NCBI RefSeq assembly: GCF_905220365.1
Contig: NC_061153.1
Span: 9,010,001-9,074,000, forward strand
Direction: 5' to 3'
Length of the DNA: 64,000 bases
DNA from: Vanessa cardui
Taxonomy: Eukaryota; Arthropoda; Insecta; Lepidoptera; Nymphalidae
The notes beneath the pieces are model-generated. The model was not told the origin of the DNA and made no database searches. It was given only the letters and a program-made list of their open reading frames with translations. How positions within the stretch are numbered: the first letter of the stretch is position 1; each line of letters begins with the position of its first letter. Positions 10,887-20,008 of the stretch are shown in pieces. The translations under genes and the position numbers were made by a program.

Positions 10887-11407
10887 AAGTCTAAATTTGT
10901 ATCTCCGATAACAATATAACTATTGCTGCAAGAGTAGGCGCCTATGATGCTACAAAGTTCATTTATGAATCGATCTTTATTGGTATCTGGCGGCCTATAC
11001 ACCGCACAGAGGCCTATCTTATTGCGATTATTAATAATTATTTCCCCCGTGATACACTCAAATTCCATTACAGAAACGGATCTTTGAATAAATGAAATTG
11101 ATTTATGAATATATAGCAACAGTCCACCTCCCTTTCTTTTTGTTCGTAATTTAGTAATTAAATCATAGTTCTTTAAGGTGTACATAAGTGAAGTTTCATT
11201 TTTTATATTTACTTCTGATAGAATTATTATGTGAATTATTTCAATTGAATTATATACTATGTGTTCTATTTGGGCAAAGTTTTTTGTTATGGATCGAATA
11301 TTTACATGAAAAAACAACAATGGATTATATGTGTTTGGTAATTTATAGATAAATTCATTCCATGTATTACAATTTATTTGTATTAATTCTTGGATCACAT
11401 CATCCAT
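10887..11407 (-). pseudogene. LINE-C ORF2, endonuclease N-terminal part
   Basis: ATG at 11407, 92 bases after the ORF1 stop. Motifs: LLFFHVNIRSITKN, IIILSEVNIK (catalytic Glu), GGGLLLYIHK, GLCAVYRPPDTNK and VIGDTNLDLI (GDxN). The domain is cut at about 10887 by the foldback/repeat insertion and resumes near 9180. Confidence 0.8.
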
Positions 11408-11498
11408 TTGAAAACAAAAGAGAAGTAAATGGGTTTAGTATACAGTATTTTATAGTATTTTAATACATAGTTTATCCTATCAATAATATAGTAATTTA

Positions 11499-12494
11499 TC
11501 ATTTTGGAGTACTTACATTCGCTTTTATGTTCATTAAATCTTGTAAAATTGTTGTTGAATTTACAATTACAGCCTTATCCTTTTCATTTCTACGTATAAG
11601 AACTGAACCGTTTTTACACCAAATGTAGTTATAGAAATCCTTTAAGTCTTCTTTGGTCTTCCAGAGCAGGTGGGCTGTAGCAGGTGTCAGAGACTCGCGT
11701 AAATATATTCTAGGATTTCCTTTCACCCCGAAGCTGGTGGGATCCATTTCCGTAGTTTTAGCAGCTTGAAGCCACTGGTCACGAGTGCCCTCGCGCAAGG
11801 TCACAGTAATCGAAGGGGTATCTCTTCTCTTTGCGTTCGTCGGTCGGTTTTTCTTTTTTCTATATGCTGATATGATATTCTCTGGGTTCTGTCCTATAGC
11901 TGTCGCGATCATCTTGACTATGTTGTTTAAATTTTCTTTCTCTTGCTCCTCGATGCCACATATTTCTAGTTGATTCGAAAGTAGCTTTTGTTCCAACTGA
12001 TTGGTTTTAGTTTGCAGTACATCGTATTTTAAAGACAGATTTTTGTAATTATTTTTTAAGTCAGTACATTGATTTTCTAGAAACTTCATATTTTTTTCAA
12101 ACAATTTTATTTTATTTTCATATTCGTCAATCTTATCCGAGTAATACTCCAGGGTGCTGTGAAGTTCTTGTTTAATGATTTCCTTGACCTCCTGTCTTAT
12201 GATCCGCAGTGTTTCATGGGTCTGGCTGTTTGTGGCATTCCAACTGTTATTTTCTGAATCGGTACAGATCCCATCTCCATCTTCATCCGGCGTAATACAA
12301 GAGATTCGACGTCGCTTTGAACCTTCCATACATGTCATGCATTTCCAGTCTATAGATTCAGTTGTGGACAAGAAGTGTAGGTGTTCCTTTGATATAGTGG
12401 CACATACGGCATGCAACCATTTACTGCATTTTCCACACTGAAGTCCTGGAGACTTTTTGCTAATTAATTTCGTACATTTAGAACACTTGACCAT
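11499..12494 (-). CDS. LINE-C ORF1, PHD-finger/coiled-coil RNA-binding protein
   Basis: 331 residues, uninterrupted. Residues 4-56 form a PHD-type zinc finger (CSKCTKLI, LQCGKCSKWLHAVC, WKCMTC). Residues about 90-185 are a long coiled coil. The C-terminal third (SITVTLREGTRDQW, PRIYLRESLTPATAHLLW, YIWCKNGSVLIRR) is the FP-like nucleic-acid-binding domain also seen in LINE-A ORF1. Expected role: gag-like RNA chaperone that forms RNP with the element transcript. The ATG at 12494 starts right at the zinc finger and is the natural start. It is intact although its ORF2 partner is broken. Confidence 0.85.
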   Translation of the reverse strand: MVKCSKCTKLISKKSPGLQCGKCSKWLHAVCATISKEHLHFLSTTESIDWKCMTCMEGSKRRRISCITPDEDGDGICTDSENNSWNATNSQTHETLRIIRQEVKEIIKQELHSTLEYYSDKIDEYENKIKLFEKNMKFLENQCTDLKNNYKNLSLKYDVLQTKTNQLEQKLLSNQLEICGIEEQEKENLNNIVKMIATAIGQNPENIISAYRKKKNRPTNAKRRDTPSITVTLREGTRDQWLQAAKTTEMDPTSFGVKGNPRIYLRESLTPATAHLLWKTKEDLKDFYNYIWCKNGSVLIRRNEKDKAVIVNSTTILQDLMNIKANVSTPK

Positions 12495-12621
12495 TTTTAC
12501 TTTTGCAAGTGCGGGTAGATGCAGCGAATTACTAAGCGCACACGCAATGAGACGTATAGGCTATCGTACGGTACCGCTGCTTGCGAACGACTGAGCTTCT
12601 TTAGCACGTCATTACAGTAAC

Positions 12622-13351
12622 ATATGAATAATTTGGAAAAGGTATTTCAAAGACTCAGACTCTTAACAGATTTAGTAGGCAAATATGTTTTACAATAGTT
12701 AATGACGTTAACCGAAAAGCAACAGTGACGAAACCATTCGATAACCACACGCGAACTTCCATACAATTATTAGAATCCAACTTAGAAGAAGATGTAGTTA
12801 ACGCCATAAAAGAATTCGTTAATCCTAAAATTAAAACCGATATACTTATAAATCCGCCTCTCGGAATGTAATGTTGTCTTAAATTTTCGCGATTATTACA
12901 CATTTAAATAAAACTAATTATAACGGATGAATCGCGTATATTAATTATTTTTAAACATCCCGACGTTTCGAGCACTTTGCAGTGTTCGTGGTCACGGGTA
13001 GACTCTCGGAATGTATTCTATAATTTCTATAATTCAAGAAAAGTTTAAAAGTTCATCGATGAACCTCGTTTTGACGAAATTTGAAATTGAAAATATAAAA
13101 GAATATTTACGACAACAGGAAATAATTTCTCATTATCATAATGGAAAGACAAACCATCGTGGAGTAAATGAATGCTTCCTTGCCCTATCTCGAAAATACT
13201 ATTGGCCGAATATGAAGGAACATATTTCAAAATTCATAAATGAATGCACAATATGTGGACAAGCTAAATACGATAGGAATCCAATCAGACCTCAATTCAA
13301 CGTAGTACCCCCAGCTAGTAAACCTTTCGAAATTATGCACATAGACAAATA
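12622..13351 (+). pseudogene. Errantivirus-like Ty3/gypsy pol remnant (RT end and integrase)
   Basis: A short RT piece (MNNLEKVFQRLR) is joined by an internal deletion to the RNase H-integrase linker. The linker leads to the integrase zinc-binding domain: SHYHNGKTNHRGVNE, YYWPNMKEHISKF, CTICGQAKYDRNP (His-His-Cys-Cys). It stops at MHID, just where the integrase catalytic core would begin with its first Asp, and LINE-D begins directly after. A 132 bp PLE unit (12871-13002) interrupts it, and the frame resumes after its TSD. No LTR or env was found. Strongly truncated relic. Confidence 0.75.
12871..13002 (-). mobile_element. Solo Penelope-like terminal unit, 132 bp
   Basis: Flanked by a perfect 13 bp TSD, CTCTCGGAATGTA (12858-12870 and 13003-13015). 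It holds one copy of the unit also seen at 3087, 23921 and 61822. It runs from ATGTTGTCTTAAATTTTCGC to CACTGCAAAG complement and CACGGGTAGA. It carries no coding sequence. Such short units presumably move with RT supplied in trans. Confidence 0.85.
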
Positions 13352-13379
13352 AATTTATATATACCATAGTAGTTTATTC

Positions 13380-14081
13380 ATGGATTTTAGTGATCCAAGT
13401 AAATTAATTGAGGGACGTTGTTACGATAACTGGAATAACTATGTACGATCGATAACTGTAAATTCATTATTATTTTTTCATATAAACATAAGATCTATTA
13501 CAAAAAATTACTCACAGATTGAATATATAGTGTATAACAGTACCCGAAACATCGATATAATTATACTAACAGAAGTAAATTTAAAAGAAAATTGCGCATC
13601 CTTATTTGAATTACCGAATTATAACATGTACACAAAATTACGTGATAGTCGTAGGGGAGGGGGAATTATTATGTATATCCATAAAAAGTATTTATTTACG
13701 AAAATTAATTCTGTAAAATTAAATTTTGAATCCCTATTAGGTAACATTGAAATATATAAAGATTGTAAGTTATGTGTCTGCGCTGTGTACCGGCCGCCTG
13801 ATACGAATAAAACTCACTTCATAAAGGAGCTATGCAACTTAATCGGAAATAATATTTGTAATAACATTTTACTTATTGGCGACTTAAATATAAATATAAT
13901 GAATTCGAACAATATAACTAACTCGTATTTAAATTCCTTGTATGAACTAGGGTTGGAATGTGGAATTAAGCAATACACCCGTGTCGAATTACGGAATAAT
14001 ATTATCACCAATTCATACTTAAATCATGTGTTCGTGCGCAGTGTGGATTCCTATACAGTGCACACAGCCGTAATAAACAAC
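13380..14081 (+). pseudogene. LINE-D ORF2, endonuclease
   Basis: Open from ATG 13380: LLFFHINIRSITKN, IIILTEVNLKEN (catalytic Glu), GGGIIMYIHK, CVCAVYRPPDTNK, LLIGDLNINIMN and LNHVFVRSVDS. The frame is uninterrupted until gypsy-1 enters after codon AAC at 14081. It resumes at 20009 with the ADHHITGCAL segment that contains the catalytic Asp-His pair. Confidence 0.8.
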
Positions 14082-14457
14082 TGTAAGGTTTTGATAGATA
14101 TACTTGTTAAAATAGTTATGTATTGTTATGTATTGCATTGTTGTCCAATCAGTTAATTGTAAAAATTGTTATGTATTTCTCATAATATGTAAAACGTTTT
14201 TCTTGTAAGTATTTTTATCCGATCAATTAATATTTCGATTATTGGATGTTAATTTGACTAAATTTGCAATAGCCAATCAGAAGCGTTCACCAATCACAAG
14301 CGACGACTCAATGATAGATGAGAACGACTGGATAACGACAGGCACTCGGGTTTAAGCGCTCAACGAGGACAAAACCATAAAGTGTTATAAGTGTTAATAT
14401 ATATTAAAATAGTGAAAGTAATTGCAGAGTTTAATTGACTGACCTAAGACCCCTTTA
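14082..14457 (+). repeat. gypsy-1 5' LTR
   Basis: 376 bp, starting TGTAAGGTTT. It would carry promoter and polyadenylation signals; no clear TATA box was assigned. It matches 19629-20004 except for one substitution. Confidence 0.92.
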
Positions 14458-14472
14458 GGTCAGAAGCGGGAT
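14441..14472 (+). promoter_or_regulatory. gypsy-1 LTR/leader junction: hairpin and candidate primer-binding site
   Basis: GACCTAA (14441-14447) can pair with TTAGGTC (14455-14461), so a hairpin spans the LTR end at 14457. The likely primer-binding site follows at 14458-14472 (GGTCAGAAGCGGGAT). Gypsy-2 has TCGGAAGTGGGAT at the same two-base offset from its LTR, which supports a shared tRNA primer. The tRNA species was not identified. Confidence 0.5.
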
Positions 14473-14544
14473 AACCAAGAAAATTTCACATTTTCTTGTC
14501 ACGCCCTCATTATCGAAAAGTAAAAACTTTCAGATAAATAAGAT

Positions 14545-17500
14545 ATGGGAGGCAGCGATGATGGCACCCTTGGTGATCGGCCTAAAAAGTACAAAACCCT
14601 AGGTGGAGGGTCAGAGGTAAGAAAGGAAACCCTAGGTGGAGGGTCTGGATTAAGGAAGGAAACCCTAGGTGGAGGGTTGGGCCTTGGCAAAGAAACCCTA
14701 GGTGGAGGGTTGGGCCTTGGAAAGGAAACCCTAGGTGGAGGGTTAAGGCTAAGGGATGAAACCCTAGGTGGAGGGTTGAGGGTAAGGAAAGAAACCCCAA
14801 GTGGAGGGTTCAGGTTAAGGTTTGGAAGTAATTCCAAACAAATGAATGAGATAAGTAATACGTCTGATGAAGATGGTCTTGGACAGGACTCCAGACAAGG
14901 TAGTTCACGCAAAAGACATCAGAACATAAATAAAAGGCAACGAACACGGCGTTCATATGCACGGCAGCTGCGTGATTCTACATCATCCGACACTGGAGAG
15001 GAGTCGATTTCTCCACGAGTCAAAAGGAACAGAAAACTACACAAAAGGCACGGATCAGTTGGCACAAGGAAGCGAAAACACGCTGCATCAGGGTCAGGAA
15101 GTGATCCGTTGCAACCAAAAAGAGCATGGACGTCTAAAAGTAGGGAGGAGGACAGGGATAATAAGTTAATGGACAAGTTTTTATCTATTTTAGAAAAGGT
15201 TAATAGTTCTGATAAACCAAAAATATCATTTAACGCAAGTGTGATACCGGAGTTCGATCCTTTATCGAAAGATCAAAGTGTTTTAACGTGGCTTACGAAA
15301 GTGGAAGAATGTGCCGAAATTTATGGATGGGAGGAAAAAGAAATCATACATTATTCTTTGCCGAAACTGAGTGGAGTTGCTAAGACATGGTATCAGGGCC
15401 TAACTTCGGTATTGCATACGTGGGCTGAATGGAAGAAGAAATTGTTAGAGTCTTTTCCATGTAAAGAGGATTATGCCGAGCTTTTAACCGAAATGTTAGC
15501 CAAAAAGGCAAAATATGGTGAGTCATTAGAACATTATTATTATGCAAAAATAAATCTATTAAACAGATGTAAGATAACAGGGAGACAAGCAGTAGATTGT
15601 CTGCTGTACGGCATAGAGGATCGAGCGGTAAAAATCGGGGCTCAGGCAGCTGAATTTCGAGAATCAGAACAGGTATTAAAATATTTTAAAACAATTAAAA
15701 TAGGACAAAGCAGAGACACGCAAGAACCTTTACGGCGAGGAAGGTTTGGGACTAATCGCTTGGAATCATCAAAATCAAGTAACTTTATTAATCATTCAAT
15801 TAGGTGTTTTAATTGCAACGAAGTTGGACATCCAAGTTTCAAATGCGAAAAGTCACTATCTCAGGTGAAATGCCATAACTGCAACGAATTAGGTCATCGC
15901 AGCTCAAAATGTGAACAGCCCCTTTCCAAATGTGGAAATTGTAACAGAATGGGTCATCTTACTTCCAACTGCTATAAGAATACGGGAAGATCTGCTGTCG
16001 AAGTCGTACAAAATTCAACATCGGGCAATGATTTAAAACAAAAACAGGTGTCCGAAGTGATGACTGAAGATACTGGAATAGATAAGTATGTCATGGACAT
16101 AAAGATTAATGGACGTTCAATTTCCTGCCATGTAGATCTAGGGAGCCAATGTTCCCTTATCAGAGTAAGTTATGTAAAATCTCTAGGTCTTCAAATGATT
16201 TCACGGACTAATATGCCGACATTCAGAGGCATAGGAGCCAGTCTAGTAAGTCCCATTGGAGTAGTGATCGCCACTGTTGAGGTTCAAGGGTTAGCAGAAA
16301 CAATCGATTTATACGTTGTGGAAGATTACGTTCTGATGCATCCTATTCTCTTAGGGCATTCATTTACGGAAAAACCCGACATACTGATAATTAAAACCCC
16401 AGATGCTATTAAATTTCAGAGAATGTGTCCAAATAAAATCAATTTAGTCTCCACCTACGACTGCGAAGTTCCCTGTAACAAAATGCAAGCAATAGAGGTT
16501 TCTACTGACTGCAAATTTGTCAGCTGTGAAGTGCTCGTTAGAGGTACGTTACGTGGCCCAGAAGGTAAGGAGTATTATTTAATTCCCGGTCAGTACGAGA
16601 TTAAGAACGGTCGTGGCGCAATTCTAATTTACAATGCTGCTTCGAAACCCTTAAGCATTGACAAAGGAACTCTTTTGACGCGGTCCCTGGAACAAAACCA
16701 AATATTAACAGGTAATGTCAAAAATTCATTTAGCGTTACCTTCAATGACGCTGTTATGAATACGTCAGTAAGTTTGAACCCAAAGTTAGACATAAAGCAA
16801 CGGGAAGAATTAAAAGATTTGCTGGCAAGTTATAGTGATTGTTTTTCAAGTGGACTACATGACTTAGGATTTACGAATGTCACTGAAATGACTATAGAGC
16901 TAATTGATAGTGATCCAGTTGTATACCGCCCCTACCGTATGTCGTACGCCGAAAGACTCGTGGTGAGTAATATGATTCGCGAAATGCTGGATAGCAAAAT
17001 AATTAGAGAGTCGTCGTCACCTTACGCGAGCCCAATCATCTTGGTACAAAAGAAAACAGGTGAAAAACGTCTATGTGTAGACTACAGGGCCCTTAACAGG
17101 AAAACTAAAAAGGATCATTATCCGATGCCTCTGGTGGAAGATCAACTTGATCTATTGGCAGGTAACAGTTTGTTTATATCTCTAGATCTAGCTTCAGGCT
17201 ATTATCAGATCCCGATAACAGAAGAGTCACGACCTAAGACAGCCTTCGTGACACCAGACGGTCAGTATGAATTTAATCGCATGCCTTTTGGTCTTGTTAA
17301 TGCCCCCTCAGTCTTCCAAAGGACAATAAACAAGATATTGATGGAAGCGAAAATTAAGTACGCCATTGTTTATATGGATGATGTCTTAATCCCATCGAAG
17401 GACTTTAACGAAGGATTACAAAGATTAAAAGAAGTACTACAGCTTCTGAAAGAAGGAGGATTAACTTTAAAGCTGAGTAAGTGTCATTTCTTTTTAGATT

Positions 17501-18180
17501 CTTTAGATTTCTTGGGATTTGACGTCAGTGCGGAAGGCATACGACCTGGTAGTAAGAAAACTGAGGCGGTCTCTAAGTTCCCGCGTCCTACTAATCAACA
17601 CGAGGTTCGCCAATTCCTTGGTTTGTCCGGTTTCTTCCGACGCTTCATCAAAGGGTATGCAATGATTACTGCTCCACTCACAGACTTGTTAAAGAAGAAC
17701 GTTGGATGGTTTTGGAACAGCGAGCAGGAACAAGCATTTGAAAAGGTGAAGGAGTTGCTCACGAGTAGACCTATACTAGCACTATATGATCCAAAGGCAG
17801 AGGTAGAATTACATACTGACGCTTGCAAGGTCGGTTTGGCAGGTATATTACTCCAGCGAAACTCTAATGGGGTGCTACAACCGTTCTCATATTTTAGTCG
17901 TAAGACGACTGCCGACGAACGTAAGTTACATTCCTACGAATTGGAAACCCTCGCCGTTATCGCTTCTCTTAACCGATTCAGGGTATATCTGCTAGGAGTA
18001 CCGTTTAAGATTCTAACAGACTGCAACGCACTTAGGTCCACGTTGATAAAAAGAGATCTGATACCCCGTATATCTCGCTGGTGGATTCAGCTACAGGAGT
18101 ATGACTGCACAATAGAATATCGACCTGGTACTCGAATGACACATGCAGACGCACTTAGCAGGAACCCGGGGATGAGATGA
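14545..18180 (+). CDS. gypsy-1 Gag-Pol (capsid, protease, RT, RNase H)
   Basis: 1211 residues. 17-93: seven 11-residue repeats. About 100-200: very basic, Ser-rich, nuclear-localisation-like. About 235-400: Retrotrans_gag capsid (WLTKVEECAEIYGW). About 420-475: three CCHC knuckles (CFNCNEVGHPSFKC, CHNCNELGHRSSKC, CGNCNRMGHLTSNC). About 530: aspartic protease, where DLG replaces the usual DTG/DSG. About 790-970: RT with VDYRALNRKT, SLDLASGYYQIP and YMDD at 17371-17382. About 1079-1205: RNase H (LHTDACKVGLAGIL, DALSRNP). It ends early after DALSRNP because a deletion put the integrase in another frame. Gag and Pol share one frame with no shift. Confidence 0.9.
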   Translation: MGGSDDGTLGDRPKKYKTLGGGSEVRKETLGGGSGLRKETLGGGLGLGKETLGGGLGLGKETLGGGLRLRDETLGGGLRVRKETPSGGFRLRFGSNSKQMNEISNTSDEDGLGQDSRQGSSRKRHQNINKRQRTRRSYARQLRDSTSSDTGEESISPRVKRNRKLHKRHGSVGTRKRKHAASGSGSDPLQPKRAWTSKSREEDRDNKLMDKFLSILEKVNSSDKPKISFNASVIPEFDPLSKDQSVLTWLTKVEECAEIYGWEEKEIIHYSLPKLSGVAKTWYQGLTSVLHTWAEWKKKLLESFPCKEDYAELLTEMLAKKAKYGESLEHYYYAKINLLNRCKITGRQAVDCLLYGIEDRAVKIGAQAAEFRESEQVLKYFKTIKIGQSRDTQEPLRRGRFGTNRLESSKSSNFINHSIRCFNCNEVGHPSFKCEKSLSQVKCHNCNELGHRSSKCEQPLSKCGNCNRMGHLTSNCYKNTGRSAVEVVQNSTSGNDLKQKQVSEVMTEDTGIDKYVMDIKINGRSISCHVDLGSQCSLIRVSYVKSLGLQMISRTNMPTFRGIGASLVSPIGVVIATVEVQGLAETIDLYVVEDYVLMHPILLGHSFTEKPDILIIKTPDAIKFQRMCPNKINLVSTYDCEVPCNKMQAIEVSTDCKFVSCEVLVRGTLRGPEGKEYYLIPGQYEIKNGRGAILIYNAASKPLSIDKGTLLTRSLEQNQILTGNVKNSFSVTFNDAVMNTSVSLNPKLDIKQREELKDLLASYSDCFSSGLHDLGFTNVTEMTIELIDSDPVVYRPYRMSYAERLVVSNMIREMLDSKIIRESSSPYASPIILVQKKTGEKRLCVDYRALNRKTKKDHYPMPLVEDQLDLLAGNSLFISLDLASGYYQIPITEESRPKTAFVTPDGQYEFNRMPFGLVNAPSVFQRTINKILMEAKIKYAIVYMDDVLIPSKDFNEGLQRLKEVLQLLKEGGLTLKLSKCHFFLDSLDFLGFDVSAEGIRPGSKKTEAVSKFPRPTNQHEVRQFLGLSGFFRRFIKGYAMITAPLTDLLKKNVGWFWNSEQEQAFEKVKELLTSRPILALYDPKAEVELHTDACKVGLAGILLQRNSNGVLQPFSYFSRKTTADERKLHSYELETLAVIASLNRFRVYLLGVPFKILTDCNALRSTLIKRDLIPRISRWWIQLQEYDCTIEYRPGTRMTHADALSRNPGMR
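14593..14823 (+). repeat. Seven 33 bp tandem repeats in gypsy-1 gag
   Basis: Units start at 14593 and then every 33 bp (14791 is the last), each encoding ETLGGGLGLGK-like 11-mers. The core DNA ACCCTAGGTGGAGGG is constant in six of the seven units; the last reads ACCCCAAGTGGAGGG. The antisense strand is also open across the array and gives a Pro-rich repeat, a by-product of the unit being a multiple of three. Confidence 0.9.
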
Positions 18181-19322
18181 AATGGCTCGTGCCTCGAGGT
18201 GTGAGATGGCAGATTTTAAAAATGAATCACGATGATCTTGGACACTGGGGATACGAAAAAACTTTGCAACGCATAAAGGAACATTATTGGTTCCCAAAGA
18301 TGCGCAGGTTTGTTAAGAAATATGTAGTTTCATGTCTAGAGTGTGCACACCATAAAGCTCCCGGTGGGAAACGTGAAGGTGAGTTACATCCTATTGAAAA
18401 GATAAGCACGCCGTTTCATACCATCCATGCGGACCATCTGGGACCATTCATAAAAAGTAAAAAAGGTAACTGCTATTTATTGATAATTGTAGATGGGTTC
18501 ACTAAATATGTGAGTATTAACGCAGTCAAAAATACAAAATCTTCAACATCAATACAAGTTTTAAAACGATATATAAGTTTTTTCGGTGTACCGACGCGTT
18601 TGATTACAGACAAGGGAACGAGCTTCACTAGCAGACTATTTCAGGACTTCATTGCATCATACGGCATTAAGCACATAAAAAACGCCGTGGCCACCCCTAG
18701 AGCCAATGGTCAGGTTGAAAGATTTAACAGGACTATTCTGGATGCACTGTCAACGTCCAACCATGGTGGAGACGAAAAGCTATGGGATGAGCACATTGCA
18801 GATATCCAAGTTGGTATGAACATTACCAAACATAAAACAACACAGAAAAGCCCTTCAGAGTTGTTATTTGGTTTCAACATTATCAGCAAGACCGAGGGTA
18901 AATTGAGTGAAGTCATTTACGATACAGTAAATAGAATTCCTGTTGAAGAATTAGTCGATCTAAGGCAAGAGGCTAGAGAGAAAATAAGAGAACAACAAGT
19001 AAAAGACGCTGCTAACTACAATAGACACAGGAAGTCAGCAACCCTATACAAGGAAGGGGATCTAGTAAGAGTAGAAAGACAAGTACCTAGCGACGGTAAA
19101 TCACAGAAACTAGCTATAAAATTTCAAGGACCCTACCGAATAATTAAAATACTCAAAAATTACCGATTTTTAATCAAGGATACACCTATGACACGGAAAC
19201 ATGGTCGAAAATATCAAGCTATTGTCGCAATAGACAAGATACAACCTTGGATGAATTTTAATAGAAATTTTGAATCCGATTCTTCTGAAAACGACACCAA
19301 CAGAGATGATCAAAATGAATAA
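18177..19322 (+). CDS. gypsy-1 integrase (separate frame)
   Basis: 381 residues from ATG 18177, which overlaps the Gag-Pol stop by four bases. Zinc-binding HHCC domain at residues 13-58 (HDDLGHWGYEKTL, CLECAHHK). Catalytic core D86, D145, E181, with exactly 35 residues between the second D and E. A C-terminal basic domain and an acidic Ser-rich tail follow. Gypsy-2 has about 75 residues of linker before this point that gypsy-1 lacks, so this ATG is a by-product of the deletion rather than an evolved start. Catalytic residues are all present. Inserts cDNA into host DNA. Confidence 0.88.
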   Translation: MKWLVPRGVRWQILKMNHDDLGHWGYEKTLQRIKEHYWFPKMRRFVKKYVVSCLECAHHKAPGGKREGELHPIEKISTPFHTIHADHLGPFIKSKKGNCYLLIIVDGFTKYVSINAVKNTKSSTSIQVLKRYISFFGVPTRLITDKGTSFTSRLFQDFIASYGIKHIKNAVATPRANGQVERFNRTILDALSTSNHGGDEKLWDEHIADIQVGMNITKHKTTQKSPSELLFGFNIISKTEGKLSEVIYDTVNRIPVEELVDLRQEAREKIREQQVKDAANYNRHRKSATLYKEGDLVRVERQVPSDGKSQKLAIKFQGPYRIIKILKNYRFLIKDTPMTRKHGRKYQAIVAIDKIQPWMNFNRNFESDSSENDTNRDDQNE

Positions 19323-19628
19323 ATTTCAAGTTACATAACAAACAAATCAATTTGTAATTATATATGCAGAGTAATTAAATATTGTAATCATTATATTTAT
19401 GTACGTAGATTAAATTTCATTGCATGTATTTAAATATAAAGTGTAAGAGATGAATCAATTACGTATTAACATATAATTCAATTAGATGTTAAGTCTACTA
19501 TTTGTATTGATAACTTATTATGATGTATTAATGAAAGTAAAATAAAATAAATATTATCAAAGTATTGTTCATCATAACAAAGTTTTGTAATAAAGCGATG
19601 GGACTCGCTTAAAGTAGGATGGCCGAGC
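19323..19628 (+). other. gypsy-1 3' non-coding region with PPT-like signal
   Basis: AT-rich and non-coding. Immediately before the 3' LTR is GGATGGCCGAG (19617-19627). The identical 11-mer precedes the gypsy-2 3' LTR (60948-60958), likewise one base from the LTR, with GGGACTCG further upstream in both. It occupies the position of the polypurine tract that primes plus-strand DNA. Confidence 0.6.
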
Positions 19629-20004
19629 TGTAAGGTTTTGATAGATATACTTGTTAAAATAGTTATGTATTGTTATGTATTGCATTGTTGTCCAATCAGT
19701 TAATTGTAAAAATTGTTATGTATTTCTCATAATATGTAAAACGTTTTTCTTGTAAGTATTTTTATCCGATCAATTAATATTTCGATTATTGGATGTTAAT
19801 TTGACTAAATTTGCAATAGCCAATCAGAAGCGTTCACCAATCACAAGCGAGGACTCAATGATAGATGAGAACGACTGGATAACGACAGGCACTCGGGTTT
19901 AAGCGCTCAACGAGGACAAAACCATAAAGTGTTATAAGTGTTAATATATATTAAAATAGTGAAAGTAATTGCAGAGTTTAATTGACTGACCTAAGACCCC
20001 TTTA
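19629..20004 (+). repeat. gypsy-1 3' LTR
   Basis: 376 bp, one substitution relative to the 5' LTR. It is followed by TSD copy CAAC at 20005-20008, after which the LINE-D endonuclease resumes. Confidence 0.92.
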
Positions 20005-20008
20005 CAAC

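Larger units (their letters stand above)
6435..12625 (-). mobile_element. LINE-C, two-ORF non-LTR retrotransposon
   Basis: Nearly full-length minus-strand element: 5' leader (12625-12495), ORF1 (12494-11499), ORF2 (11407 to about 6739, interrupted at 9181-10886) and 3' UTR. AATAAA (complement at 6446-6451) lies just upstream of the A tail (T run 6435-6442). It is the same broad family as LINE-D (shared LFFH.NIRSITKN and VYRPPDTNK motifs). The exact 5' end is uncertain; no clear TSD was found. Confidence 0.8.
14082..20004 (+). mobile_element. gypsy-1, Ty3/gypsy LTR retrotransposon
   Basis: 5.9 kb element with 376 bp LTRs that differ by one base (C/G in AAGCGAC/AAGCGAG), and a 4 bp TSD CAAC (14078-14081, 20005-20008). 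Order: LTR, leader, Gag-PR-RT-RNase H ORF, integrase ORF, LTR; no env. The LTR starts TGTAAGG and ends CCCTTTA. The near-identical LTRs mean a very recent insertion. The RNase H-integrase linker is missing and the two ORFs are out of frame, so this copy is probably defective. It is related to gypsy-2 in protein and in signals next to the LTRs. Confidence 0.92.

Noticed and set aside
14499..14912. Antisense Pro-rich ORF of 137 codons opposite gypsy-1 gag
   Set aside because: It is the complement of the 33 bp repeat array, which is a multiple of three and lacks stops on either strand. Nothing else supports it.
19323..19628. An env gene after integrase in gypsy-1 (also checked in gypsy-2 59923-60959)
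   Set aside because: No ORF of useful length with signal peptide or transmembrane segment; only non-coding DNA before the LTR.
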